A stretch of 36,230 bases of DNA, from assembly GCF_905371695.1 (NCBI RefSeq), contig NZ_CAJPMA010000005.1:1-36230 (forward strand), given 5' to 3'. The notes below the pieces were generated by a model. The model was not told the DNA's origin. It worked only from the letters and a program-made list of their open reading frames with translations, and did no database searches. Source of the DNA: an uncultured Campylobacter sp. (lineage in GTDB: Bacteria; Campylobacterota; Campylobacteria; Campylobacterales; Campylobacteraceae). The position numbers were made by a program, and so were the translations under genes. Each line of letters starts with the position of its first letter. Position 1 is the stretch's first letter. This document shows, piece by piece, positions 1 to 8,101 of this stretch.

Positions 1-728
1 GCTAGCACTACGCCTTTTTTAGCTTTTATAGTCTTTTTAGTTCCTGTGGTGTTTTCGGCGTCGTCTTTTTGGCTCTTTGGATCAAATTTATAATCCTCTC
101 TGATGATCACACCGTCTACACCGCCGTCTTCACCTAGGACGAATTCGTCAAATTTAGCCCTTTGTCTTAGCTCGCAGCCTTGTAAATTTTTAAAATATTC
201 TACCATCGGCTGAACGATACCTGAGCCTGAACCGTTAGCGGTTTGGAGTGATCTAGGTACGCTGTGTCCACCTGCGTGAGTGACCTTGTCGATGTATTTA
301 GCGCCGCATTTTAGAGTTAGTTTATATGCATCTTGCGCGCGAGTAGCGATGGTGTCGATTAGATCTACGTGGTTTAGGCCGCGACCCGCTTTTAGGCAGT
401 CTTTGATAAATAGCTCGTTGCTATCTTTGATGCCTTCGGCTTTTTGTTTGTCGCTGTTTGGAACGGCAAAAATTCCGCCGTTAATTACGGAGTTACCGCC
501 TACGCGTCCCATTTTTTCTAGGATTAGGACTTTGTTGCCCTTTTCGGCTGCGGTGATACCTGCTGCAAGTCCTGCAAAGCCAGAGCCCACGATGACTACG
601 TCCCACTCTTCGTCAAATTTGACGTCTTTTGAATTTACCGCAGCGTTTGTGTTTACGGAGCCGAGCGCTAAAGCACCCGCGCCGGCTAAGCTCATTTTTA
701 GCATTTCGCGTCTTGACATACTCTTCAT
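1..728 (-). CDS. Flavocytochrome c-family FAD reductase, N-terminal part (cut by window edge)
   Basis: The protein begins with a twin-arginine signal (SRREMLK, residues 5-11, then a hydrophobic Ala/Gly stretch), so it should be exported folded to the periplasm by Tat. A dinucleotide-binding motif follows (VIVGSGFAGLAAG), then the LEKMGRVGGNS motif typical of fumarate reductase/flavocytochrome c flavoproteins. It is closely similar along its visible length to the protein encoded at 1140-2675, so the two are tandem paralogues. No CxxCH haem motif is seen in the visible 242 residues; any cytochrome partner would be separate. The ATG at 728 is preceded by AAGGA at good spacing; a second ATG at 719 is less likely. 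The substrate cannot be told: fumarate, methacrylate, urocanate and related enoates are all known in this family. The C-terminal active-site half lies outside the window. Confidence 0.85.
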   Translation of the reverse strand, partial: MKSMSRREMLKMSLAGAGALALGSVNTNAAVNSKDVKFDEEWDVVIVGSGFAGLAAGITAAEKGNKVLILEKMGRVGGNSVINGGIFAVPNSDKQKAEGIKDSNELFIKDCLKAGRGLNHVDLIDTIATRAQDAYKLTLKCGAKYIDKVTHAGGHSVPRSLQTANGSGSGIVQPMVEYFKNLQGCELRQRAKFDEFVLGEDGGVDGVIIREDYKFDPKSQKDDAENTTGTKKTIKAKKGVVL

Positions 729-889
729 TTCGTATCCTTTTTAATTTTCATTTAAAATTAGCCCGATTTGAGCGACGTAGGTTCAAGATAAAATCGACTT
801 TTATTTTACGGGAATTTGGTAGCCTCCTTTTTTTATCGTTTCGTAAAGTATATCGCCCCTTTTTTAAAAAGAAGATTAAATTTATAATA

Positions 890-910
890 AATTACTTAAA
901 AAAAGTAATT
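890..910. repeat. 8-bp perfect dyad in flavoprotein leader
   Basis: AATTACTT at 890-897 is repeated inverted as AAGTAATT at 903-910 with a 5-base A-rich loop. It lies about 165 bases upstream of the flavoprotein start at 728 in a very AT-rich stretch. It could be an operator or the remains of a terminator; the base composition makes chance occurrence possible. Confidence 0.35.
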
Positions 911-1077
911 AAATTTTGTTAAAAGTTAGTATTAAAATTTATAGCGGGCAAATTTCTTGTACTCGGGTGCGATTACGTGAATTTTTAGATAGTTTTTACA
1001 ATTTTTTAGGTATCAAAAATGCGCGCGACGGGCCTAAATTTTAGTTTTAAGCAAATCGCGCCTAAATCAGCGTAGCA

Positions 1078-1126
1078 GGTTAAATTTATTCGCACGGCGT
1101 AAAACCGAGCGAATATAAATTTAACC
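1078..1126 (-). terminator. Long hairpin after second flavoprotein gene
   Basis: GGTTAAATTTATTCGC (1078-1093) pairs with GCGAATATAAATTTAACC (1109-1126), leaving only a 2-base bulge. The helix continues inward past one A-A mismatch through CGG/CCG to a 7-base loop. It starts 14 bases after the stop codon at 1140 on the minus strand. There is no clear T-tract, so this may be a transcript-end or processing structure instead of a classical intrinsic terminator. Confidence 0.5.
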
Positions 1127-1139
1127 CGATCAAGCGAAT

Positions 1140-2675
1140 TTATATAGTTTCGCCCGCGATCATTCCAAACACCATGCAATCAAGTATCGCATAGGTGCCT
1201 AGCCTGCTAGCCCCGTGCACGCCGCCCGTGATCTCGCCCGCAGCCCAAAGACCCGGTATCGGCGCGTGGGTTTTTTGAGAAATAACCTGCGCTTTTTCGT
1301 TGATCTCTAATCCTCCGCAAGTGTGGTGAACCTTAGGCATCGTGCGGCTCGCGTAAAACGGCGCCTTTGAAACGTCGATACCGCCTAGCTTATCTACGGG
1401 CTTGCCAAACTCGTCTTTGCCCGCTTTTACGCCGTCGTTATACTTTTTAATCGTCTCTTTTAGCGTCGCCGCGTCCATTTTAAAGTGCGCTGCAAGCGCA
1501 TCTATGGTGTCGAATTTCCAAATTACGCCGGCTTCTAGCGGACGAGAGGTGTAAATCGGGTTGCGCGCGTCTACGGCTTGTTGGTCGCAGATATTTATAG
1601 GATAGTTCTCGTCCTTACCGATGACTGCAAAGCAAGCGTCGGATTTTATCTTACGCCCCGCATGCTCGTTCATAAAACGTTTCGCGGTTTTCGGATTTAC
1701 GGTTAAGCCGTAGGTGTTGCAGCAGTGGTTGGTAAAATTTACCGCCGCGCCGAAGCCTTTTTCATCTGGCGAGCAGTAAGGTAAAAACTGTATCCACGAC
1801 GTCTGCAACGTCACCGCGCCTATCTCAGTAGCTTTTAACATGGCTCCCGCGGAGCTTCCCGGGTGATTCGTGCTATCGATAGTAGGTACGATACGAGGGT
1901 CTTGGATCTGGCGGTACCAAATGTCGCGTCCAAAGCCGCCCGCCGCAAGCAAGACGCCACTTTTGGCTCTATACGCCTTTTTATCGCCGCTAGTATTTTC
2001 TAAATCGTCGCTTTTTAATTTGCCGTCGAATTTGTAGTTTTCGCGCGCTAAGACGCCGATAACGCGACCTCTTTCGTCAAGTACGAAATCATCGAATTTC
2101 GTTCGCGTTTTAATAGTTACGTTCGCGTCGCCTTCTAGTTTTTTCATCATCGGCTGAATATAGCCCGAGCCCGAGCCGTTTGTTGCTTGCAAACTTCTAG
2201 CTACGCTGTGCCCGCTTTCAAAGATTAGCTTATCGCTAAACTCCGCGCCGCAGCTAACTAGCAGATCCACCGCGTCGTTACTGCGGTCAAACATCGTGCT
2301 CAAAAGCTCCGTGTGATTTAATCCAAGCCCGTCTTTTACGGCATCTGCGATAAATAGCTCTTTGCTGTCTTTAATGCCTTGGGCTACTTGATATTTATTC
2401 ATAGGAGCGGCCATATTTCCGCCGTTAATGACGCTATTTCCGCCCGCGCGACCCATTTTTTCAAGGATTAGTACTTTTTTGCCGCGAGCGCTAGCCTTTA
2501 AAGCCGCCGCAAGACCCGCAAAACCAGTACCTACGATTACGATGTCGTATTCTTCGTCGAATTTTACCTCTTTTTCGCCAACCGCAGCACTCGCGTTTAC
2601 GCCGCTAAGAGCTAGCGCACTCGCGCCTAAAACGCCAATTTTGACGAAATTTCGTCTAGAAATTCGATTTGCCAT
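1140..2675 (-). CDS. Tat-exported flavocytochrome c-family FAD reductase
   Basis: This 511-residue flavoprotein opens with a near-ideal Tat signal (SRRNFVK, residues 6-12, hydrophobic core to about 30). The FAD motif GTGFAG is at 49-54, LEKMGRAGGNS at 71-81, and the C-terminal cofactor motif GGVHGASRLG at 484-493. By comparison with the Shewanella fumarate reductase FccA, likely substrate/catalytic residues are H450/H451 (HHTCGGL), R341 (in NEHAGRKIKS) and R491; these assignments are inferred from motif context. H156 (GHSVARS) may also be in the active site. There is no CxxCH haem motif, so electrons must come from a separate cytochrome. Start: ATG with AAAGGAGT just upstream. It is a tandem paralogue of the gene at 1-728 and lies downstream of dsbD. 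Substrate unknown. Confidence 0.88.
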   Translation of the reverse strand: MANRISRRNFVKIGVLGASALALSGVNASAAVGEKEVKFDEEYDIVIVGTGFAGLAAALKASARGKKVLILEKMGRAGGNSVINGGNMAAPMNKYQVAQGIKDSKELFIADAVKDGLGLNHTELLSTMFDRSNDAVDLLVSCGAEFSDKLIFESGHSVARSLQATNGSGSGYIQPMMKKLEGDANVTIKTRTKFDDFVLDERGRVIGVLARENYKFDGKLKSDDLENTSGDKKAYRAKSGVLLAAGGFGRDIWYRQIQDPRIVPTIDSTNHPGSSAGAMLKATEIGAVTLQTSWIQFLPYCSPDEKGFGAAVNFTNHCCNTYGLTVNPKTAKRFMNEHAGRKIKSDACFAVIGKDENYPINICDQQAVDARNPIYTSRPLEAGVIWKFDTIDALAAHFKMDAATLKETIKKYNDGVKAGKDEFGKPVDKLGGIDVSKAPFYASRTMPKVHHTCGGLEINEKAQVISQKTHAPIPGLWAAGEITGGVHGASRLGTYAILDCMVFGMIAGETI

Positions 2676-2707
2676 CTTTACTCCTTTTAATAAAATGCTA
2701 CAAAAGC

Positions 2708-2713
2708 ATAATA
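2708..2713 (-). promoter_or_regulatory. Candidate -10 box for the flavoprotein gene
   Basis: TATTAT on the minus strand, 33 bases before the ATG at 2675 and preceded by a T-rich stretch ending TTTG. This suits the Campylobacter sigma70 pattern, in which a T-rich element near -16 replaces a strict -35. It would let this gene be expressed separately from dsbD. Confidence 0.4.
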
Positions 2714-2735
2714 GTACAAATTTTAAAAATTCGTA

Positions 2736-4469
2736 TTACAAAATTTTATTAAGTTTTTTTAAGAAACCTTGCGGGTTAATAAAACCGATCGTGCGGGCGT
2801 GCGCTATCTCCGCGCCGTCCTTAAAAAACAAGATCGCGGGCGGATCTATTAGCCCGAAATTTCGCAGCATCGCGTCGTTTTGCTCGCTCTGCTCCGTAAC
2901 GTCTACGCGAATTAGCGTAAAATTCGCGAGCTTTCCGGATACGGCCGCGTCTTTAAAAGTTATTTTTTCAAGCTCCTTGCAGCTTGCGCACCAATCGGCG
3001 TAAAAGTCGATCATTACGGGATTTTGCGCGGTTTTTATTATTTCGTTTAGCTCGCTTAAATTTCGGACGGTTTTAAAATTTAATTCGCCTTTTACGTCGG
3101 CCGTGCCGCTAAATTTTAAGCTTTCAAGCGGATTTAGCGCGTCTTTTGCGCCCGTACTTGCGCCTAAAATTAGCGCTAGCGAGTAGATAAAAACCAAAAT
3201 CGCGAGCGCTTTTTTAAATTTGAGCGCCCCCGAGCCCGCCGCTTCGAACGCGCCTAAATACACCGCCCAAAATACGCCTATTACGCCGTATCCCGCTAGC
3301 TCAAAGCCGCTTCCTAGTACGCGCGCGAGCAGCCAAACCGCCATTGCTAGCAGCAAAAAGCCGAATGCCGTCTTTATGCCGTCCATCCAAGCCCCGGGCC
3401 GCGGTAAAATTTTACCCGAGCTTGCACCGATAAGCAGTAGCGGCGCGCCCATGCCAAGCCCCATCGTAAATAGCGCAAGCCCGCCAAATAGCGCGTTTCC
3501 GCTCTGCGCGATGTAAAGTAGCGCGCCCGCAAGCGGCGCCGCGACGCAAGGAGAGATAACCAGCGCGGAAGCAAATCCCATTACGAATACGCCCGCATAT
3601 CCGGCGCCGTCGCGACTTTTGCGCGAGATTAAATTTTCAAATTTCGCTGGCATTTTGATGTCGTAAAATCCGAACATCGATAACGCCAAAGCGACGAATA
3701 CCGCCGCAAAAACGCCCAAAATCCAGACGTTTTGCAGTGCGCCTTGTACGCCAAATCCTAACGCGCTCGCCGCGACGCCCGCCAGTGCGTAAGCTAAGCT
3801 CATAGCCAGCACGTAAACCAGCGATAGCAAAAAGCCTTTTTTCGCGCTAGGCGCCCCCGCGCTTTTTTTAACGATAATAGACGAAAGTATCGGTATCATC
3901 GGAAATACGCACGGCGTAAGCGATAGTAAAAGCCCGTATCCCAAAAAGGTCGCCAGCGCGATAATAAAGTTAGCTCCGCCTAGCCTGCTAGCGATATGCT
4001 GCTCGTCGCTTAGCTCGCCTAAATTTTCAGCCTGCGGGGCGCCTTTATTCGCCGCTCGGACGTTAAATGCGGCTCCCGATTTTGAAATTTCGAAAATTTT
4101 AAGCTGCGGGCGGTAGCAAATACCGTCTTTTGCACAGCCTTGATAAGAAATTTCAAGCTTTGCGGCATTATCTCGCATCATTTGCTCGATTAGCCCGAAG
4201 GGAATAAATAAAGTAAAATCCTTCGGGATGATCGCGTGTTCGTTTGAAATCTCGGTTCTTGGCATATTTAAAAATTCGTTGATTTTCTCGCCGTTTAGCT
4301 TAATCTCGAAAGTCTCGTTATAAATGTAAATATTTTCGCCGAATTTAAAACTAATCTCTAAATTTTGAGAATCTTTTGCGTGCGTAACGCTAAAAGCCTT
4401 GCTAACGTCGAGCACTTCGGCGTAAAGCGCGCTTAAAAACATAAAAAAAGATATTAAAATTTTAGCCAT
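2736..4469 (-). CDS. dsbD: Thiol:disulfide interchange protein DsbD
   Basis: This is a full three-domain DsbD of 577 residues that carries reducing power from cytoplasmic thioredoxin across the inner membrane to periplasmic thiol proteins, including the cytochrome c maturation route. An N-terminal signal peptide (1-17) leads to the periplasmic alpha domain, with cysteines C112 and C118 in YQGCAKDGICY. A multi-helix membrane domain follows with its own cysteine pair (C187 in SLTPCVFP, C308 in VISPCVAAP). A C-terminal thioredoxin-like domain carries CASC (C494, C497). All six redox cysteines are present, so it should be active. Start: ATG after AAGGAAG. It diverges from ppk2 and lies upstream of a Tat-exported flavoprotein, which hints at a shared periplasmic respiratory role; that link is inference. 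Confidence 0.95.
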   Translation of the reverse strand: MAKILISFFMFLSALYAEVLDVSKAFSVTHAKDSQNLEISFKFGENIYIYNETFEIKLNGEKINEFLNMPRTEISNEHAIIPKDFTLFIPFGLIEQMMRDNAAKLEISYQGCAKDGICYRPQLKIFEISKSGAAFNVRAANKGAPQAENLGELSDEQHIASRLGGANFIIALATFLGYGLLLSLTPCVFPMIPILSSIIVKKSAGAPSAKKGFLLSLVYVLAMSLAYALAGVAASALGFGVQGALQNVWILGVFAAVFVALALSMFGFYDIKMPAKFENLISRKSRDGAGYAGVFVMGFASALVISPCVAAPLAGALLYIAQSGNALFGGLALFTMGLGMGAPLLLIGASSGKILPRPGAWMDGIKTAFGFLLLAMAVWLLARVLGSGFELAGYGVIGVFWAVYLGAFEAAGSGALKFKKALAILVFIYSLALILGASTGAKDALNPLESLKFSGTADVKGELNFKTVRNLSELNEIIKTAQNPVMIDFYADWCASCKELEKITFKDAAVSGKLANFTLIRVDVTEQSEQNDAMLRNFGLIDPPAILFFKDGAEIAHARTIGFINPQGFLKKLNKIL

Positions 4470-4553
4470 TTTACTTCCTTAAAAAAGGCGCATTTTACTT
4501 TGATTTATTAAATTTTGTAGTAAAATTCAAAAAATTCTTAAAAAGAGGCGAAA
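4470..4553. promoter_or_regulatory. Divergent dsbD/ppk2 promoter region
   Basis: An 84-bp AT-rich spacer between two divergent genes. On the plus strand TAAAAT at 4521-4526 preceded by TTTTGTAG is a candidate -10 for ppk2. On the minus strand TAAAAT at 4492-4497 is a weaker candidate for dsbD. Ribosome binding sites are AAGAGG (ppk2) and AAGGAAG (dsbD). Confidence 0.45.
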
Positions 4554-5345
4554 ATGTCGAAACTAAAATGCGAAAACTACGAAAAAGAGCTGCGGCTGCT
4601 ACAAATCGAACTGCTAAAATTTCAAAATTTCGTTAAAGAAAAAGGGCTTCGCGTACTAATCATAATGGAAGGACGCGACGCGGCGGGCAAGGGCGGCTCG
4701 ATAAAGCGCCTAACCGAGCATCTAAATCCGCGCGGATGCCGCATTGTAGCGCTTGAAAAGCCGAGCGACGTCGAGCGCTCGCAGTGGTATTTCCAGCGTT
4801 ACGTCGCGCATTTACCGAGTGCCGGCGAGATCGTGATCTTTGACCGCTCGTGGTATAACCGCGCCGGCGTCGAGCCCGTTATGGGTTTTTGCACACAAGA
4901 AGAGCACAAGGAGTTTTTGCGCGAAGTGCCTAGATTTGAGGAGATGATCAAAAACTCGGGTATAATTTTTTTTAAATTTTACCTTTCTATCACGAAAGGC
5001 GAGCAAAAGCGCCGCTTCAAAGAACGCGCGACCGATCCGCTAAAACAATTTAAAATTTCTCCCGTCGATCAGCGCGCCCAAGAGCTTTGGGATCAGTATT
5101 CAATCGCCAAATATTCGATGCTGCTAGCCACTCATAACGCAATATCGCCGTGGACGATAATAGCAAGCGACAATAAAAAAATCGCGCGCTTAAATATCTT
5201 TAAATTTATCCTCTCAAACGTAAAATATCCAAATAAAACGAGCAACCTGCTAGAATGCGACAAAGACGTCGTGCGCGGCGGAGACGAGGAGATAAAGCGT
5301 ATCGAAGCGGGACTAAATAAAGAAAAATTAGACGCGATTAATTAA
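4554..5345 (+). CDS. ppk2: Polyphosphate kinase 2 family protein
   Basis: This 263-residue cytosolic enzyme belongs to the PPK2 family, which moves phosphate between polyphosphate and nucleotides. The Walker A-like loop GRDAAGKGG is at 40-48, the Walker B-like IVIFDRSWYNRAGVE at 93-107, and the lid segment RRFKERATDPLKQFK further on. These three motifs and the length fit a single-domain PPK2; which nucleotide it prefers cannot be read from sequence alone. In Campylobacter jejuni PPK2 affects nucleotide pools and stress survival (from memory). It stands alone on the plus strand between two minus-strand operons, so it is probably monocistronic. Confidence 0.92.
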   Translation: MSKLKCENYEKELRLLQIELLKFQNFVKEKGLRVLIIMEGRDAAGKGGSIKRLTEHLNPRGCRIVALEKPSDVERSQWYFQRYVAHLPSAGEIVIFDRSWYNRAGVEPVMGFCTQEEHKEFLREVPRFEEMIKNSGIIFFKFYLSITKGEQKRRFKERATDPLKQFKISPVDQRAQELWDQYSIAKYSMLLATHNAISPWTIIASDNKKIARLNIFKFILSNVKYPNKTSNLLECDKDVVRGGDEEIKRIEAGLNKEKLDAIN

Positions 5346-5601
5346 AGCGCCAGAAGGTAACGTTACATTTAAACGACCGCGAATTTAACGCCTTAAATTT
5401 TTTACGTCACTCTATTAGGCGGTTACGTTTATGTCGGCATACGGCGTAAAATTTTAGCGTAAAAAATAAAAGGAAGTATTTTAATGCAGATTTGAGCGTC
5501 GCGCGAAAATTTCAGCGGGGCTAGAAATTTACTTACGGCTACGAACGAGGCGAAGCAAATATAAGCTCACCGCGCTTCGAATTTTTGCCTATTTGCGGCA
5601 G

Positions 5602-5634
5602 TAAGCGCAACGAGGAGGAAGCTCATTGCGCTTA
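5602..5634 (-). repeat. Inverted repeat after dnaK
   Basis: TAAGCGCAA (5602-5610) and TTGCGCTTA (5626-5634) form a perfect 9-bp stem with a 15-base loop, ending 10 bases past the dnaK stop codon. There is no T-run, so it is at best a weak terminator or a 3'-end stabilising structure. The rest of the ppk2-dnaK spacer (5346-5601) shows no gene. Confidence 0.4.
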
Positions 5635-5643
5635 AATCAACGA

Positions 5644-7521
5644 TTATTCGACTTCCGCGTCGATTACGTCGTCGTCTTTTTTCTTACCGGCCTCGCCGCT
5701 GCAGCAAGAGCCTTCATCCTTTTTATACATAGCTTCGGCTAGCTTATGGCTCGCCGAGCTTAGCGCCTGCGCTTTCGCGTCGATTTGCTCTTTGCTAGCG
5801 TTTTCGTCTTTTAACGTCTCTTTTAGATCGTTTAGCGCCGCTTCTATATTGGCGCGGTCGCTTTCAGGCACTTTTTCTCCCAGCTCGCTCATGCTTTTTT
5901 CGGTTTGATGCACTAGCGCGTCTGCTTGATTTCTAGCTTCTACGGCGTCTTTGCGCTTTTTATCTTCCTCTTTGTGAAGCTCGGCGTCTTTTACCATTTT
6001 GTTAATCTCGTCTTCGCTTAGGCCGCTAGAACCCGAGATCGTGATATTTTGCGCTTTACCCGTAGCTTTATCTTTTGCGGCGACGGTTAAAATTCCGTTT
6101 GCGTCGATGTCGAATTCGACTTCGATTTGAGGTACTCCGCGAGGAGCTGCCGGGATGCCTTCTAAGTTAAACTGTCCTAGCGATTTATTGTCCCTGGCGA
6201 ATTCGCGCTCGCCTTGAAGCACGTGGATAGTTACGGCGTTTTGGTTATCTTCGGCGGTCGAGAAAACTTGCGATTTTTTAACCGGTATCGTCGTTCCTTT
6301 TTCGATTACCTTAGTCATCACTCCGCCCAGCGTCTCTATACCTAGGCTTAACGGCGTAACGTCTAGAAGCAACACGTCTTTTACGTCGCCTTTAATAACC
6401 GCGCCTTGGATAGACGCGCCGATAGCCACGACTTCGTCCGGGTTTACGCTTTTATTTAACTCTTTGCCGAACGCCTTTTTAACTTCCTCTTGCACGAGAG
6501 GTACGCGCGTAGAGCCGCCTACCATTACGACTTCTTTAACGTCTGATTTATTTAAGCCGGCTTCTTTTACGACTTCGTTGATTTTCGAGATAGTCTCGCC
6601 GACTAGCCCTTCTATCATTCCTTCGAATTTTGCTCTGGTTAGCGTTTTTACTAAGTGTTTAGGCCCGGTAGCGTCGGCGGTAATAAACGGCAGGTTAATA
6701 TTCGTTTCGCTCGCCGAACTTAGCTCTTTTTTAGCGTTTTCCGCAGCCTCTTTTAGACGTTGAGACGCCATCACATCGGCTTTTAGATCGATTCCCGTTT
6801 CGGCTTTAAACTCGCTTACCAACCAGTCGATGATAAGGTTATCAAAATCGTCTCCGCCCAAAAACGCGTTACCGCCCGTAGCGAGTACCTCGACCACGTT
6901 ATCGCCCGTTTCTAGCACCGTTACGTCAAACGTACCGCCGCCTAGGTCGTAGACCAAAATTTTTTCCGCCTCTTTTTTATCTAATCCGTAAGCAAGCGCC
7001 GCGGCGGTCGGTTCGTTAATGATACGAAGTACATTTAGTCCCGCGATAGTTCCAGCTTCTTTCGTCGCTTTTCTTTGACTATCGTTAAAATACGCAGGTA
7101 CCGTAATAACGGCGTCTACTACTTTTTCGCCGAGATAAGCTTCGGCGTCCTCTTTTAGTTTCATTAGCACTTTTGCGGAAATTTCTTGCGGCGTATATAC
7201 TTTACCCGCGATCTCCACCGCGCAAGCGCCGTTGCGATCCGTCACGTGATACGGAAGGCGAGCTTTCGCTTGTTTTGCCGTCTCTTCGTTGCTCATTAGG
7301 CCCATTATTCTTTTGATTGAATAAATCGTCTTTTCGGGGTTAGTTACGGCTTGGCGTTTTGCCACGTCGCCTACTAAAACCTCGCCCTTATCGGTAAAAG
7401 CCACGATAGACGGGGTCGTATTTTTACCCTCTTTATTAGGGATTACCTTGCTTTCGCCGCGCTCGAATACCGCGACGCACGAGTTTGTCGTTCCTAGGTC
7501 GATACCTATTACTTTTGCCAT
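5644..7521 (-). CDS. dnaK: Molecular chaperone DnaK (Hsp70)
   Basis: This 625-residue Hsp70 folds and protects client proteins in an ATP cycle with DnaJ and GrpE. The N-terminal signature GIDLGTTNSCVAV, the second ATPase signature VYDLGGGTFDVTVLE and the hinge region VLLLDVTPLSLGIETLGG are all present, followed by the substrate-binding domain, helical lid and an acidic tail ending DAEVE. The usual tail has an odd feature: a vicinal cysteine pair (GSCCSG) near the C-terminus. It is the last gene of hrcA-grpE-dnaK; no dnaJ follows in this window. Regulation is expected through HrcA at the CIRCE-like site upstream of hrcA. Confidence 0.98.
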   Translation of the reverse strand: MAKVIGIDLGTTNSCVAVFERGESKVIPNKEGKNTTPSIVAFTDKGEVLVGDVAKRQAVTNPEKTIYSIKRIMGLMSNEETAKQAKARLPYHVTDRNGACAVEIAGKVYTPQEISAKVLMKLKEDAEAYLGEKVVDAVITVPAYFNDSQRKATKEAGTIAGLNVLRIINEPTAAALAYGLDKKEAEKILVYDLGGGTFDVTVLETGDNVVEVLATGGNAFLGGDDFDNLIIDWLVSEFKAETGIDLKADVMASQRLKEAAENAKKELSSASETNINLPFITADATGPKHLVKTLTRAKFEGMIEGLVGETISKINEVVKEAGLNKSDVKEVVMVGGSTRVPLVQEEVKKAFGKELNKSVNPDEVVAIGASIQGAVIKGDVKDVLLLDVTPLSLGIETLGGVMTKVIEKGTTIPVKKSQVFSTAEDNQNAVTIHVLQGEREFARDNKSLGQFNLEGIPAAPRGVPQIEVEFDIDANGILTVAAKDKATGKAQNITISGSSGLSEDEINKMVKDAELHKEEDKKRKDAVEARNQADALVHQTEKSMSELGEKVPESDRANIEAALNDLKETLKDENASKEQIDAKAQALSSASHKLAEAMYKKDEGSCCSGEAGKKKDDDVIDAEVE

Positions 7522-7564
7522 TTTTTATCCTTTTTATTAAATTTAATTTTTAGTTTCTCGCCGA

Positions 7565-8101
7565 TTAGTTCGCTATCGACACCATCGCCGGACGTAAGAC
7601 GCGTCCGTTTATCAAATACCCTTTTTGCATGACCTGCACTATCGCGCCGCTTTCGTGGGCGTCGCTATCCGCGCGCATTACGGCGTTGTGGACGTTAGGG
7701 TCAAATTCCGCGTCGGTCGCGATCTCGCTCACGCCGTGCTTTTCAAAGCATTTTTTAAACTGCTCGATCGTAATATTTACGCCTTCTTTTATCTTTGCGG
7801 CTAGTTCGTCGCTTCCCGCGTCGAAATTCGCCGCCATTTCGAGCGCGTCGATGACGGGCAATAAATCGCGCGCGAATTTCTCGTTCGCATAACTTGCGAT
7901 ATCGGCCTTTTCTTTTTCAAAGCGCTTTTTCATATTTTCAAAATCCGCGTTTGCGCGGTAATATTTATCCGTTAGCTCGCTCAAGCTCTGCTCTAACTGT
8001 GCGATTTTGGCGCATTCCTCGTTAGAAACGTCGAAATTTTCGCCTTCTTGCGCTAAATTTTGCGCATTTTCGTTTAGAGCTTGTTCTTTTTTTTCGCTCA
8101 T
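7565..8101 (-). CDS. grpE: Nucleotide exchange factor GrpE
   Basis: GrpE (178 residues) releases ADP from DnaK. An acidic, coiled-coil N-terminal half (about 25-75, including a run of E/K heptads through KYYRANADFENMKKRFEKE) leads to a C-terminal beta domain ending GRVLRPAMVSIAN, which is the family's hallmark. Its ATG overlaps the hrcA stop codon (ATGA, 8098-8101), so translation of the two is coupled. dnaK starts 43 bases downstream. Confidence 0.96.
   Translation of the reverse strand: MSEKKEQALNENAQNLAQEGENFDVSNEECAKIAQLEQSLSELTDKYYRANADFENMKKRFEKEKADIASYANEKFARDLLPVIDALEMAANFDAGSDELAAKIKEGVNITIEQFKKCFEKHGVSEIATDAEFDPNVHNAVMRADSDAHESGAIVQVMQKGYLINGRVLRPAMVSIAN

Larger units (their letters stand above)
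729..1139. other. 411-bp non-coding region between two flavoprotein genes
   Basis: No convincing gene. The part nearest 728 is the leader of the truncated flavoprotein gene: AT-rich, with an 8-bp dyad (890-897/903-910) and an orphan AAGGAGG on the minus strand (823-829) that no start codon follows. The part nearest 1140 holds a strong hairpin (1078-1126) just after the stop of the second flavoprotein gene. A reading frame across 629-922 on the plus strand is low-complexity and antisense to the leader; I regard it as spurious. Confidence 0.7.

Noticed and set aside
629..922. Plus-strand frame of 97 codons across the flavoprotein leader
   Set aside because: It is antisense to the flavoprotein start and rich in Phe/Lys/Arg from AT-rich spacer; no ribosome site.
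2428..3003. Plus-strand frame of 191 codons antisense to the flavoprotein and dsbD
   Set aside because: It is a shadow of two well-supported minus-strand genes; its Ser/Pro/Ala-rich content is what the reverse frame of such genes gives.
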